DNA of 64,000 nt from Mesorhizobium sp. NZP2298 (GTDB taxonomy: Bacteria > Pseudomonadota > Alphaproteobacteria > Rhizobiales > Rhizobiaceae). The position numbers and the translations under genes are program-made. Each line of letters starts with the position of its first letter. Position 1 is the stretch's first letter. Positions 15,158-22,829 of the stretch are shown in pieces. The DNA lies in NCBI RefSeq assembly GCF_013170825.1, contig NZ_CP033365.1, positions 7,266,001-7,330,000 of the forward strand, written 5' to 3'. The notes beneath the pieces are model-generated. The model did no database searches. It saw nothing but the letters and a program-made list of their open reading frames with translations, and had not been told where the DNA came from.

Positions 15158-16905
15158 AACGGAACCTCCAATTCATCCCACTTCGCATGACCTATGCCAT
15201 TATCGTTGTTGGCTGGCTCGTTGTCGTTTACGGCCTTGGTGGCTCCAGGCTTGTAGCCAAGAACCTTGTAGTACCGGCCTTCTGGCGCGATGTTGATTTC
15301 TTGTGTTGACAAAAGCTCGTTCTGCCTTTCCAACCACTCAAGCGGTGACTTTGGAAAGGGTCGTTGGCCGCCATGGTCAACCCAGAACCGGTCTGTCTTG
15401 GACTTAAACCTGCCGCTATGTCCTGGCCCAAGCCATTCATTAACGGCAGTCATACCGAGCATGTACGTAACCTTGACGCTGTCAATCTTGTCGGCGCTCT
15501 TGGCCTCATGGAACCTAAATGTGCGGCTGGTTACAGGGCGCCACTTGGCATCATCGGTGGACAATATCGGCGCACCGCTGGCCGTCGCAGTAACCTTCTT
15601 TTCCGGCTCCGGAAACTGATAGCCGCAACCGGGGCAGACACGCACGCTGGCGTGCAGTTTTTCGCCACATCCGAAATGCCCGTTAGCGTCAGCGATCTCC
15701 TGCGGGCAGATTTTAATTGGCGCTTCGCCGTCTCCCTTGCCTGGCGTCCTAGGCTCAACCATGTCGACCGGGCCGTGTTCGTCTACCAGCTTGGCGAAGT
15801 CGAGAACAAGGCAGTTAGGCTTCGGTCCAGCCGCGATAGCGTGTAGCCGCTGCTCTACCGTATCTAGCGGCATGCCTGGCGCGTAGAGCGGACGCGTCCC
15901 GCGCCCCATCATCTGGATATACAAGGCAGCGCTTTTCGTAGGCCGCATGGCTGCAATCAGGTCGACGCCCTTGTGATTGAAGCCTGTGGTCAGCACTGAA
16001 TTATTGGTGACGGCGCGAATGCGGTAGGCCTTGAAATCCTCAATGATGCGGCGCCGTTCGTCCTTCGGCGTTTCGCCAGTGATGGTCTCGCATGTGATGC
16101 CATGCGCGCGGATCTCGTCGCGGACGTGAAAGGCGTGATCGACGCCAGAGCAGAACAGCAACCACGAGCGGCGATCAGCGCCCTTTGCAACGGTCTCGGC
16201 AACCGCCGACTTTGTAGTGTCTGGCTTGTCTACGGCGGTATACAGCGCGTTCTGTTTGTAGTCGCCGCCAAGCTTTCCAACGCCTCGCAGGTCGTACTCC
16301 GTAGCGGTTGGTAGACTGGACAGACGGCAGAGGTAGCCGTCGCGGATGCCGTCGGCAATGCCGTACTCAAACACCACGCGGTCAAACAGCGCGTCTTCGC
16401 CTTCGTCCAGCCTGCCGCTGTCCAGGCGGAATGGCGTGGCTGTCAGGCCAACAATCTTCATGTCTGGATTGATGGCCAACAGCGCCTCAATGAAGCGGCG
16501 ATACATGGTGTTGTCAGCCATCGGAATGAGGTGGCACTCATCCACCAGAAGCACGTCGATGTGGCCAATTTGCTTGGCCTTGTTGTGGACCGTCTGAATG
16601 CCAGCGAAGATGATTTGCGCCTTGGCGTCGCGACGGTTTAGGCCCGCCGAATAGATGCCGGCAGGCGCGAATGGCCACACGCCAAGCAGCTCGAGATAGT
16701 TCTGCTCAATCAATTCCGCGACGTGAGTTGCGACCATCACGCGCATATCCGGCCAGCCGCCTACCAGGCGCTTGATAAGCGACGCCATGGTCAAGCTCTT
16801 GCCGGTGCCTGTGGCTTTGACCACGAGCGGATTTCCCGACTCCTCCGACCAATAGTCGAAGATAGCGGCTTCGGCTTGCTCCTGATACTCGCGCAGTTGC
16901 AGCAT
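15154..16905 (-). CDS. DEAH-type helicase, SF2, with C-terminal zinc motif
   Basis: The 583-residue product is a superfamily 2 helicase of the type used in phage replication or repair. It has Q-tip REYQEQA, Walker A TGTGKS (about 32-37), DECH box (about 122-125), and motif III GLTATPFR. Motif VI is QMMGRGTRP. The C-terminal part has CPQEI...CGEKLHASVRVCPGC, a zinc ligand set. The ATG at 16905 lies right after the sigma-like gene stop and is preferred to an upstream in-frame start. The tail carries two NDN motifs. Confidence 0.9.
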   Translation of the reverse strand: MLQLREYQEQAEAAIFDYWSEESGNPLVVKATGTGKSLTMASLIKRLVGGWPDMRVMVATHVAELIEQNYLELLGVWPFAPAGIYSAGLNRRDAKAQIIFAGIQTVHNKAKQIGHIDVLLVDECHLIPMADNTMYRRFIEALLAINPDMKIVGLTATPFRLDSGRLDEGEDALFDRVVFEYGIADGIRDGYLCRLSSLPTATEYDLRGVGKLGGDYKQNALYTAVDKPDTTKSAVAETVAKGADRRSWLLFCSGVDHAFHVRDEIRAHGITCETITGETPKDERRRIIEDFKAYRIRAVTNNSVLTTGFNHKGVDLIAAMRPTKSAALYIQMMGRGTRPLYAPGMPLDTVEQRLHAIAAGPKPNCLVLDFAKLVDEHGPVDMVEPRTPGKGDGEAPIKICPQEIADANGHFGCGEKLHASVRVCPGCGYQFPEPEKKVTATASGAPILSTDDAKWRPVTSRTFRFHEAKSADKIDSVKVTYMLGMTAVNEWLGPGHSGRFKSKTDRFWVDHGGQRPFPKSPLEWLERQNELLSTQEINIAPEGRYYKVLGYKPGATKAVNDNEPANNDNGIGHAKWDELEVPF

Positions 16906-16906
16906 C

Positions 16907-17404
16907 CTAAGCAGCCACCATGCCGCAAGCCTTGCGCAGCGAAGCACGCCCGCGCACCTCGAGTTGACGCACGCGTTCGCGCTTTATACCCATGTCAGAT
17001 CCAATCTCCACCAGGCCGAAGCCCATGCCGCGACGCAGGAGGATTGCACCGTCACGACCAGTTGCCCGCGCAAGCATGTCCTTGGCGATAAGCGCTCGCT
17101 CCTGGTCGGCTGGCTTGCCGATGATTGCTGAGTATTTGTTGTCTTGGTCGTAAACAACCGGCACAGACTTCTTGGTGCGCTTGTTGGCGGCGACGCCGCG
17201 CATTTGACATGCAAGCCAATTGTAGAAGCCGCCCCCAACGCTGTAGTCATCGCCGCGGAAGTTCTCCCATGATGCAAAGATTTGCACCAGCGTGTCTTGG
17301 ATTAGTTCCTCGCGCTCGCCTGCGGGCACGTACTTGCGGGTAAGGCTTTTGAGGGCTGGCATGTAGGCGAGGACACGCGCGTCGAAAGATGCGGGACGGT
17401 TCAT
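16907..17404 (-). CDS. Sigma-70-like transcription factor
   Basis: The 165-residue protein has an apparent region 2 (EREELIQDTLVQIF, then FYNWLACQMRGVAANKRTK, about 31-78) and a region 4 helix-turn-helix (LVEIGSDMGIKRERVRQLE, about 130-150). The order and spacing match small sigma factors. In this operon it could redirect host RNA polymerase to late phage promoters. The start overlaps the nuclease stop by 4 nt. The family call is good; the promoter targets are unknown. Confidence 0.75.
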   Translation of the reverse strand: MNRPASFDARVLAYMPALKSLTRKYVPAGEREELIQDTLVQIFASWENFRGDDYSVGGGFYNWLACQMRGVAANKRTKKSVPVVYDQDNKYSAIIGKPADQERALIAKDMLARATGRDGAILLRRGMGFGLVEIGSDMGIKRERVRQLEVRGRASLRKACGMVAA

Positions 17405-18342
17405 GCTGCTTCCTCGTTGTCGTTCGCGCCGTCGACCCAGATGCGGCCGCTGCGGAGCTTGTAGGTAATCGTCTCTGCCTCTTCATCGCTATCGATAAGC
17501 TCGCCCGGTACCAATCCAGGCAGATGGAGATGCGCGGGACACGCTGCCTTCTGTTCATCGATTCCCAATGGCTTCGAAAACCGTGCGCAACTCCAATGGC
17601 AGTCGCCCCCCTGCTCCGGCTGGCTGTGCAGACAAGAGCGGCATGTCACGCGCGGCATTATGCCTTCGTGGCAGACGTCTTTATGCCGACAGAACATGCA
17701 TCCGAAGAATTCTGGATCCTCTGATATCCGAGATGGCGGCTCATCCGAGAACACGATGCGTTCGGCTCGAGCCAATTGGCGCAGGCAATATTCAACATCG
17801 TATTCAAGTCTCTCCGTGTAGCGCGCATCGTCGTTCTTGTTTGTCACGTAATAGAGGCACCGCGACAGACCGAAGGCATGCATCCCGATCTGGCACTGGG
17901 CAAAATGCAATGGCTTGGCGACCTTGCAGCCCTTCTTGATAATCTCCTTGAAGCCTTTGTCGTTGGACGATTTGAACTCACAGAGGTGTTCGGTCTTGGG
18001 CGCCTCTGGAATACCGATCGCCTTGCCGTCGCACTTGCCGCGCACAAAACCGTGCACCAGGCGAATGCGGTCTTGCTGCCCCCACACCTCAACGCCGATG
18101 CGCTCAAGGTCGGAGACCATTACTTCTTCCCAACGATCGCCAGTGCGGAAGATCGACAGTTTGCGGCCGTCAATCTCCTCCGGCCGCGATGCCCACCTGA
18201 AGGTGTACCAAAGCGCCCTATCGCATTCCGTGCCTATCTCGCCGACGGATATGCCCAATGAGTCGTAATGCTCGTTTGCGTCCTCATAAGCCTTGTAGAT
18301 CGCGCGGACGGTGCTGGCGGTTGGCTTCGGCAAAGGCGCCAC
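17401..18342 (-). CDS. PD-(D/E)XK nuclease with Cys cluster (Cas4/AddB-like)
   Basis: A 313-residue nuclease. RecB-type motifs are visible: VRGKCDGKAIG, then LCEFKSSND (the E-x-K) and FAQCQIGMHAFG. An N-terminal Cys (GTECDRALWY) plus CMFCRHKDVC could hold an iron-sulfur cluster as in Cas4 and AddB; a second Cys group (CRSCLHS, CHWSC) follows. I choose the GTG at 18342, with GGAG 8 nt upstream, which overlaps the preceding stop as TAGTG; the upstream ATG would overlap that gene by 43 nt. It probably serves recombination with the Sak4-like protein. Confidence 0.8.
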   Translation of the reverse strand: MAPLPKPTASTVRAIYKAYEDANEHYDSLGISVGEIGTECDRALWYTFRWASRPEEIDGRKLSIFRTGDRWEEVMVSDLERIGVEVWGQQDRIRLVHGFVRGKCDGKAIGIPEAPKTEHLCEFKSSNDKGFKEIIKKGCKVAKPLHFAQCQIGMHAFGLSRCLYYVTNKNDDARYTERLEYDVEYCLRQLARAERIVFSDEPPSRISEDPEFFGCMFCRHKDVCHEGIMPRVTCRSCLHSQPEQGGDCHWSCARFSKPLGIDEQKAACPAHLHLPGLVPGELIDSDEEAETITYKLRSGRIWVDGANDNEEAA

Positions 18343-18827
18343 TATGCAATCTCCACAAAGAACGGCGCCCGCACCGAAGAACAATGCGCCTGTGCCGCCT
18401 CAAGCGCTGCCACCACACGCTGTTCCGGCGCGCCAAGCGAACCATGCAGCCGCCCGAGCGCCACAAGCTCACCAGTGCCCGCTGCGGCGTAGTGTGGGTA
18501 CTCCGCAACGCTGTAGTCAGACGACACCTTGAACAAGCGGCCAGCCGTACCGATAAGAAGCTCGTCAACCTCCTTGCCTGCTATGTCCTTAATCACTGGA
18601 ACGACTGCCGTAATGAGGTGCGCCAGGAGATCGCCCTTGATTGCCGGAAGCTTGGCAAACTGCAGCAGCTGCCCGACACGGAACGATCCCGTAAAGCCAA
18701 TCACATAAGCACCGTTGCGGAACACCTTGCGGTTAAGGCGCACCTCAATCTTGTCGTCCACACTGGCGGCACTGTCGCCGCCAATGTAGGTCTTGCCGTT
18801 GTGGATGAGCGCGGCCAGGCAGGTCAC
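18342..18827 (-). CDS. Proteasome/HslV-like Ntn-hydrolase
   Basis: The 161-residue product starts at GTG 18827 with AGGAG 7 nt upstream. After Met removal the first residue is Thr1, followed by Asp17 in IGGDSA and Lys33 in LNRKVF, the exact catalytic triad of proteasome beta subunits. IGFTGSFR and AAAGTGELVALG fit the Ntn beta-sandwich. Related proteins occur in phages and actinobacteria; their substrate is unknown. No partner ATPase (HslU or Mpa-like) is visible. It might be a self-processing peptidase or acylase acting on host proteins. Confidence 0.8.
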   Translation of the reverse strand: MTCLAALIHNGKTYIGGDSAASVDDKIEVRLNRKVFRNGAYVIGFTGSFRVGQLLQFAKLPAIKGDLLAHLITAVVPVIKDIAGKEVDELLIGTAGRLFKVSSDYSVAEYPHYAAAGTGELVALGRLHGSLGAPEQRVVAALEAAQAHCSSVRAPFFVEIA

Positions 18828-18979
18828 TTGTCTGCTCCTACACTGCTGTTGCGAGCGGTGCGTTCGCACTCATCCGCAACGCGGCTAAGTGTCCGCTTAA
18901 GAGCGCTGTCTGTTACGTCAATTGCCGCCTCACGCAGCCAATGCGCCGCGATCTCTAGTTGGGTGGTTGGTGTGGTCAT
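18824..18979 (-). CDS. Hypothetical 51-residue prophage protein
   Basis: This small gene runs from the ATG at 18979, with GGAG 8 nt upstream, to a TGA overlapping the GTG of the Ntn-hydrolase gene (GTGA). It also overlaps the upstream stop (ATGA), so it is tightly coupled on both sides. The product is helical (LEIAAHWLREAA, then SRVADECERTA) and not recognised. Confidence 0.65.
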   Translation of the reverse strand: MTTPTTQLEIAAHWLREAAIDVTDSALKRTLSRVADECERTARNSSVGADK

Positions 18980-19260
18980 GCGAACAACTCCAATGTATGC
19001 GGGCAGCGCGCGGGGCAGGCTGGATCTTCTCTGAATTCCGAGCAGTCACGCTTGCCGTCTTTTATCGTCCAGTGGAGGGTGGGACCGGAGAAAGCGTAGT
19101 GGGCCAAAACGCACTCGCCAGGAACATCATTGCCGAACTCATCTTCCCACTCGCCATCGCCGTTACGATCTAGGCAATGGGCGCACACCTCCGACTGAAA
19201 CGACGCCATCTCATGCGTGGTTTTTGGCCTCCACAATATGCGTCCGTCGGTCCCGCCCAT
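18976..19260 (-). CDS. Hypothetical Cys-rich prophage protein
   Basis: A 94-residue product from the ATG at 19260, close behind the clamp gene stop, with GAGG just upstream; a longer frame would run into the clamp gene. It has CAHC and later CPARC pairs, suggesting zinc binding, and an acidic centre. Not recognised. Confidence 0.6.
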   Translation of the reverse strand: MGGTDGRILWRPKTTHEMASFQSEVCAHCLDRNGDGEWEDEFGNDVPGECVLAHYAFSGPTLHWTIKDGKRDCSEFREDPACPARCPHTLELFA

Positions 19261-19264
19261 CGCC

Positions 19265-20344
19265 TCACACCCGACGAGGCATGAGCACGGCAAGCAATCC
19301 CGGTGCCTTGTCCGACGTAAACACAGCCGGCGAGCCGCCATCGTTCAGTGCCAGTCGAATGTCGCCGGACGGGAACTGCCCGATAAGCTCGGTCAGGTAC
19401 GAGCAGTCAAAGCCGATATCGATTGGCTCGCCCTCGTAAGACACCGCGATTTCTTCTGTGGCATTGCCGCTATCCGGGTTGTTGACGACAAGTGTTGCCT
19501 GGCCGTCAATAAGGCTCAGCCGAACGGCGCGGCCACGTTCACTGGAAACAATCGACACACGATCTGCAGCCTTGGCCATTGCCGCGGAGTCGAACGTTAC
19601 AACCTTGTCGTTTCCGGTAGGAATGACTCGGTCATAGTCCGGGAACGTCCCATCGATCAGCTTCGATGTGATGACTGTTTCGCCAGACGTGACGCGGACC
19701 TTGGTGTCGGACAAGTCGACGGCAACTCCGCCAGCCGGGATAAGACCGACGAACTTACGTGGCAGGATGACACCGCTAAATTCACAGGCGGGAGCGCTGA
19801 CGGGCTGGTCAACAATGTGCCTGGAAAGCCGATGTCCGTCGGTTGCCACTGCGGTAATCTGTCCGGTCTTGCCGATCAGATAAACGCCATTCAGATAAAA
19901 CCGAGTCTCCTCTGTCGAGATAGCGAAGCGGACAGGCGCAACCACGCTGGCCAGGTCAACCTCGAAATGCGCCGTGAAGCCATCCGCTGAAAACGACGGG
20001 AAGTCTTCGACTGGCAATACCTGCAGGCGAGAGATGTAGCGGCCAGCCTTGACGGTAAGCGTGTTGTCTTCGGCCGTGAGCGTCACATCCTGAATGGGCG
20101 GCAGCTTCTTGACGATGCTGTCCAAGAGCGCAGCCGACACGCAGAGCGCGCCGTCTTCTTCGGTTTCGGCCACTACCGCCGACGTGATTTCAATATCGAG
20201 GTCCGTAGCCGTTGCTGTAAGCTTGCCGCCATCCGCTACCAGGCGCACGGTGGAGAGGATCGGGATGCTGTTGCGGCTCTCGACCACCTTAATCGTACTG
20301 GAGAGTAGGCGCGCCAAGTCGGCGCGTGGAAGTGTGATTTTCAC
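19265..20344 (-). CDS. dnaN: DNA polymerase III beta sliding clamp (DnaN), phage-encoded
   Basis: The 359-residue protein is a full three-domain beta clamp: it begins MKITLPRADLARLL, has RNSIPILSTV, a middle AISTEETRFYLNGVY and the ATDGHRLS segment, then FPDYDRVIP, and ends LLAVLMPRRV where host clamps have YVVMPMR-like ends. It would tether polymerase to phage DNA. It is slightly shorter than host DnaN (about 372). It lies within the prophage operon, not beside dnaA, so it is a phage gene. Few phages carry a bacterial-type clamp. Confidence 0.92.
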   Translation of the reverse strand: MKITLPRADLARLLSSTIKVVESRNSIPILSTVRLVADGGKLTATATDLDIEITSAVVAETEEDGALCVSAALLDSIVKKLPPIQDVTLTAEDNTLTVKAGRYISRLQVLPVEDFPSFSADGFTAHFEVDLASVVAPVRFAISTEETRFYLNGVYLIGKTGQITAVATDGHRLSRHIVDQPVSAPACEFSGVILPRKFVGLIPAGGVAVDLSDTKVRVTSGETVITSKLIDGTFPDYDRVIPTGNDKVVTFDSAAMAKAADRVSIVSSERGRAVRLSLIDGQATLVVNNPDSGNATEEIAVSYEGEPIDIGFDCSYLTELIGQFPSGDIRLALNDGGSPAVFTSDKAPGLLAVLMPRRV

Positions 20345-20375
20345 GCTAAGTCTCCGGATTGTGAGGGGAGGTGGG

Positions 20376-20792
20376 TTAGGCTACGCTCTTTACAGCAGGC
20401 GGAAAATATTCCTCATTCCGCTGCGTGCCGAATTGCCACGTGTCCGGCCAGAGTTTGTGCTTATTCATCCAGTTGCTAAAGACTCGCGCCAGGTCGGCGG
20501 TAAGCTCTTTCTCTTGCTCTCGCGTACCGCTGTAGTCTGCGCCAAATCCATCGCCGTCGGCATCGCCTAGTTCCTCGTTCTGTTCGAAGAACATTTCGAG
20601 GAACCTATCGGCGTCTGGAATGCCAGCCACGGCTTTGTCAGCCTCTACGATGGTGAAGCCGTTGTAGTACTCGCCGTCGAGTTCGTCATTGCGGGCAGCC
20701 TGGATTGCGGCTTCGCGAGTGTCCTCTACGATCGCATAGCGCTCCGGGTCTTTTCCGCCCGCCGCATACCACTTGAAATTACCGTCGCCCAT
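20376..20792 (-). CDS. Hypothetical acidic prophage protein
   Basis: This 138-residue acidic protein has an N-terminal part (RYAIVEDTREAAIQAA) like small phage proteins that read attribute-like repeats. The C-terminal region has WMNKHKLWPDTWQF. Not recognised. It lies 31 nt downstream of the clamp gene start side, on the same strand. Confidence 0.6.
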   Translation of the reverse strand: MGDGNFKWYAAGGKDPERYAIVEDTREAAIQAARNDELDGEYYNGFTIVEADKAVAGIPDADRFLEMFFEQNEELGDADGDGFGADYSGTREQEKELTADLARVFSNWMNKHKLWPDTWQFGTQRNEEYFPPAVKSVA

Positions 20793-20837
20793 GTCTCTCT
20801 CCTCAAGGTTGCTGGCGGGCCGAAGCCCGCCGTTAGT

Positions 20838-20915
20838 TCAGCGGAACAGAATCCAGACGACTGCGACGAACGCTATAGCGCCGCCGACATTTGCGAATGC
20901 ATCCGGCCAACTCAT
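20838..20915 (-). CDS. 25-residue single-pass membrane peptide
   Basis: A short frame from the ATG at 20915 (overlapping the DUF669 stop as ATGA) to TGA at 20838 encodes MSWPDAFANVGGA followed by a hydrophobic helix. Short membrane peptides starting MSWP are frequent in phage early operons. Function unknown; confidence is limited by length. Confidence 0.5.
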   Translation of the reverse strand: MSWPDAFANVGGAIAFVAVVWILFR

Positions 20916-21475
20916 TTCTTCGCCCAAGGCCTGCTGCCAGTAGCCGCCGGCTTTGCCGCAGGCGTGTTCTGGTTGGCGGCAGGTCGCTGGTTGTTGTTGG
21001 CAGCAACTGGCTTGGCTACTGGCTGCACTTCATCAATGGCCGGTTCGGGCAGGTCGCCTTCATCTTCGAAGTAGTAACGCTTAATCTCGGCTCGAGCCGG
21101 GTACTGGCCGTCCTTCGACGGCTTGCCAAGGCCAACCTTCACGGTGAACGCCTTGAAGTGCAAGTCCTCGGAATCATCCACCTCGGCAACGCCGATCGCG
21201 CGGCACAGTGCGGCAAACTGCTTCTGGCCGATTTCTTGGGCCTGCGCCGACTTGTTCTCCAGGTTGTAGGAGTTGAACAGCTTGCGGCCGCGAAGGTCTT
21301 CCGGGTCGATGACGCTGCACGTCACCTTGAGCAGCGTGCCGCTCTCGTCCTTGGTGGGCTTCACCTCAGACGCCTCGATCTCCATGCGATACGTGCCGTT
21401 AGGCAATTCGTCATATCCTTCGCGCTGCGTCGTATCGTGAGCAGTCGCGTCGAACTTTTTACCAAGTGCTGCCAA
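20912..21475 (-). CDS. DUF669 protein, probable ssDNA-binding recombination partner
   Basis: The 187-residue product matches the phage DUF669 family: PNGTYRMEIEASEVKPT, LLKVTCSVID, GRKLFNSYNL, and the later KRYYFEDE. DUF669 genes regularly sit beside Sak4 or Erf-type annealing proteins, as here, and are thought to bind single-stranded DNA. The C-terminal 45 residues are a low-complexity Pro/Ala/Asn tail ending in a basic KK. Confidence 0.85.
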   Translation of the reverse strand: MAALGKKFDATAHDTTQREGYDELPNGTYRMEIEASEVKPTKDESGTLLKVTCSVIDPEDLRGRKLFNSYNLENKSAQAQEIGQKQFAALCRAIGVAEVDDSEDLHFKAFTVKVGLGKPSKDGQYPARAEIKRYYFEDEGDLPEPAIDEVQPVAKPVAANNNQRPAANQNTPAAKPAATGSRPWAKK

Positions 21476-21519
21476 GGTGAATTCTCCTGGTGGTGTTTAG
21501 ATAGGCTAGTAAGTGCTGG

Positions 21520-22338
21520 TTAGGCTGCGGTCTTGAATGGAGCGTAGAAGTACCTGGACAATTCAGCGAAGCCATTGCCCTTTCGATATGGGATAGATGC
21601 CGGCATGTTGAGCCTATTCTTGGCCAAAAACCCAGCGCGCTCGTCTGTGTAGATGATGCGTTCGGCGCCAGACATGCCTTCGGCCTTTGCCTCCTTCTTG
21701 CCGAAGCCCTTGTCGACCTGCTTGACAGATGTGCGCTTTGTCATGAACAGGAGAGCTTCGCTCTTTTCCATGATGATATCGGTCGCGCGGTCCTGCAGTT
21801 TTGGCCGGTACCGGTCGTAGGCGTCTACGAGCGGGTCGTTGAATTGCTTGGTCTTGTTGTGCAGGATTTGCACGACGTGCAGGCCGCTTCTGGCAAGCGC
21901 CTTGGCCGCAGCCATGTAGTCGTTCCAATACTCATCGGCGGCGAGGTATCCCTTGCCAAACGCAGTCGGGGATCCCTTGTCGTTGCTGTCGATCGTATCG
22001 AAGCCTTTCGTCTGGCATGTGTGCGCCCACACAAAACGTTCAAACGAATCCAGGCTGTCGATTATGACGGTTTTGAAGTCGTGCTCTTCGGTAAGCAACT
22101 GTTCGAACACGTCGAGCATTTCCGTGTATGACGTGATCGGCTTCGGCTCACCGTCTTCGCCGGTTAGGGTGGGCAACTCAATATCGGTTGGCGGCTCCTC
22201 GCCTTCAGTAAACAGGTACAGCGGCGAGGGAAACTCTGCGGCCAGCGTCGTCTTCCCAATGCCCCCTGTCCCGTAAACGGAAAGCACAGGCGGGTGCGTG
22301 CGCTTGGTGGTCGTCAAGTTTTTCAATGGAATTGCCAT
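21520..22338 (-). CDS. Sak4-like recombination ATPase (AAA_24)
   Basis: This 272-residue RecA-core ATPase has Walker A GTGGIGKTT (about 23-31), Walker B VIIDSLDS, and a KGYLAADEYWNDYM segment typical of phage Sak4/AAA_24 proteins. Sak4 promotes single-strand annealing with the help of an SSB, here probably the DUF669 protein next door. The ATG immediately follows the stop of a 28-residue frame. Confidence 0.85.
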   Translation of the reverse strand: MAIPLKNLTTTKRTHPPVLSVYGTGGIGKTTLAAEFPSPLYLFTEGEEPPTDIELPTLTGEDGEPKPITSYTEMLDVFEQLLTEEHDFKTVIIDSLDSFERFVWAHTCQTKGFDTIDSNDKGSPTAFGKGYLAADEYWNDYMAAAKALARSGLHVVQILHNKTKQFNDPLVDAYDRYRPKLQDRATDIIMEKSEALLFMTKRTSVKQVDKGFGKKEAKAEGMSGAERIIYTDERAGFLAKNRLNMPASIPYRKGNGFAELSRYFYAPFKTAA

Positions 22339-22425
22339 CTACATCAGCATCCTTGTAGCGAATAGTGCGGCTAGTACGAGTACCGAACCCCAGAACATTA
22401 GCGGGCGAGGATCCGGCGTGGTCAT
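22339..22425 (-). CDS. 28-residue membrane peptide
   Basis: MTTPDPRPLMFWG is followed by one hydrophobic segment ending in a TAG stop directly before the Sak4-like ATG. It overlaps the preceding small frame by 4 nt. The tight overlaps on both sides suggest translation; no function is known. Confidence 0.45.
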   Translation of the reverse strand: MTTPDPRPLMFWGSVLVLAALFATRMLM

Positions 22426-22556
22426 TTGAGAAGTGACCAGGCGATAAGCGGCAAGAGAACGATGCCGAGCGTAATCCACACCGCTGCATAGCGGGCTGCG
22501 GCAGGCGGAATTTCTTCGGGGTGCAAGTCGGGGTCATGTTCGTCGTGGTAGGTCAT
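22422..22556 (-). CDS. 44-residue membrane peptide
   Basis: The ATG at 22556 overlaps the upstream stop by 4 nt, and the TGA overlaps the next start. The product has a charged, His/Asp-rich N-terminus (MTYHDEHDPDLHP) and one transmembrane helix near the end. Not recognised. Confidence 0.5.
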   Translation of the reverse strand: MTYHDEHDPDLHPEEIPPAAARYAAVWITLGIVLLPLIAWSLLK

Positions 22557-22762
22557 GCCCAAGACTCCACCTTGTAGACGCTGTACGTAGTGCGGAAGAC
22601 AAGGCCGTCCTCCTGTGCCTTAAGGCGGCTGGTCGTGATGACGTCGCCGTCCATAAAGCGCCCCTTGGTGTCGCCATACACCTCGCCGCGCAGGCAAGGG
22701 CAGCGCGGGTCGCCGTCAAAGATCATGCGCGCGTTGCGCAGAGTTCCATGGATTGCAGTCAT
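22553..22762 (-). CDS. Hypothetical small prophage protein
   Basis: A 69-residue product from the ATG at 22762, with GGAGG 6 nt upstream; the longer open frame upstream lacks a site. It contains CPCLRGEVYGDTKGRF and DGDVITTS, a beta-rich pattern. Not recognised. Confidence 0.65.
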   Translation of the reverse strand: MTAIHGTLRNARMIFDGDPRCPCLRGEVYGDTKGRFMDGDVITTSRLKAQEDGLVFRTTYSVYKVESWA

Positions 22763-22774
22763 AAGTCCCTCCTT

Positions 22775-22802
22775 CTTATTGCCGAGCGCTGCCGGCAATA
22801 AG
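22775..22802 (-). promoter_or_regulatory. 10-bp hairpin just upstream of a ribosome site
   Basis: CTTATTGCCG and CGGCAATAAG form a perfect 10-bp stem with an 8-nt loop, directly before the AAGGAGGG of the next minus-strand gene. No T-run follows, so it is more likely an RNA processing or translation-control element than a terminator. Confidence 0.5.
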
Positions 22803-22829
22803 TGATTGGTGGTTGCGGTGTGTGTGTGG

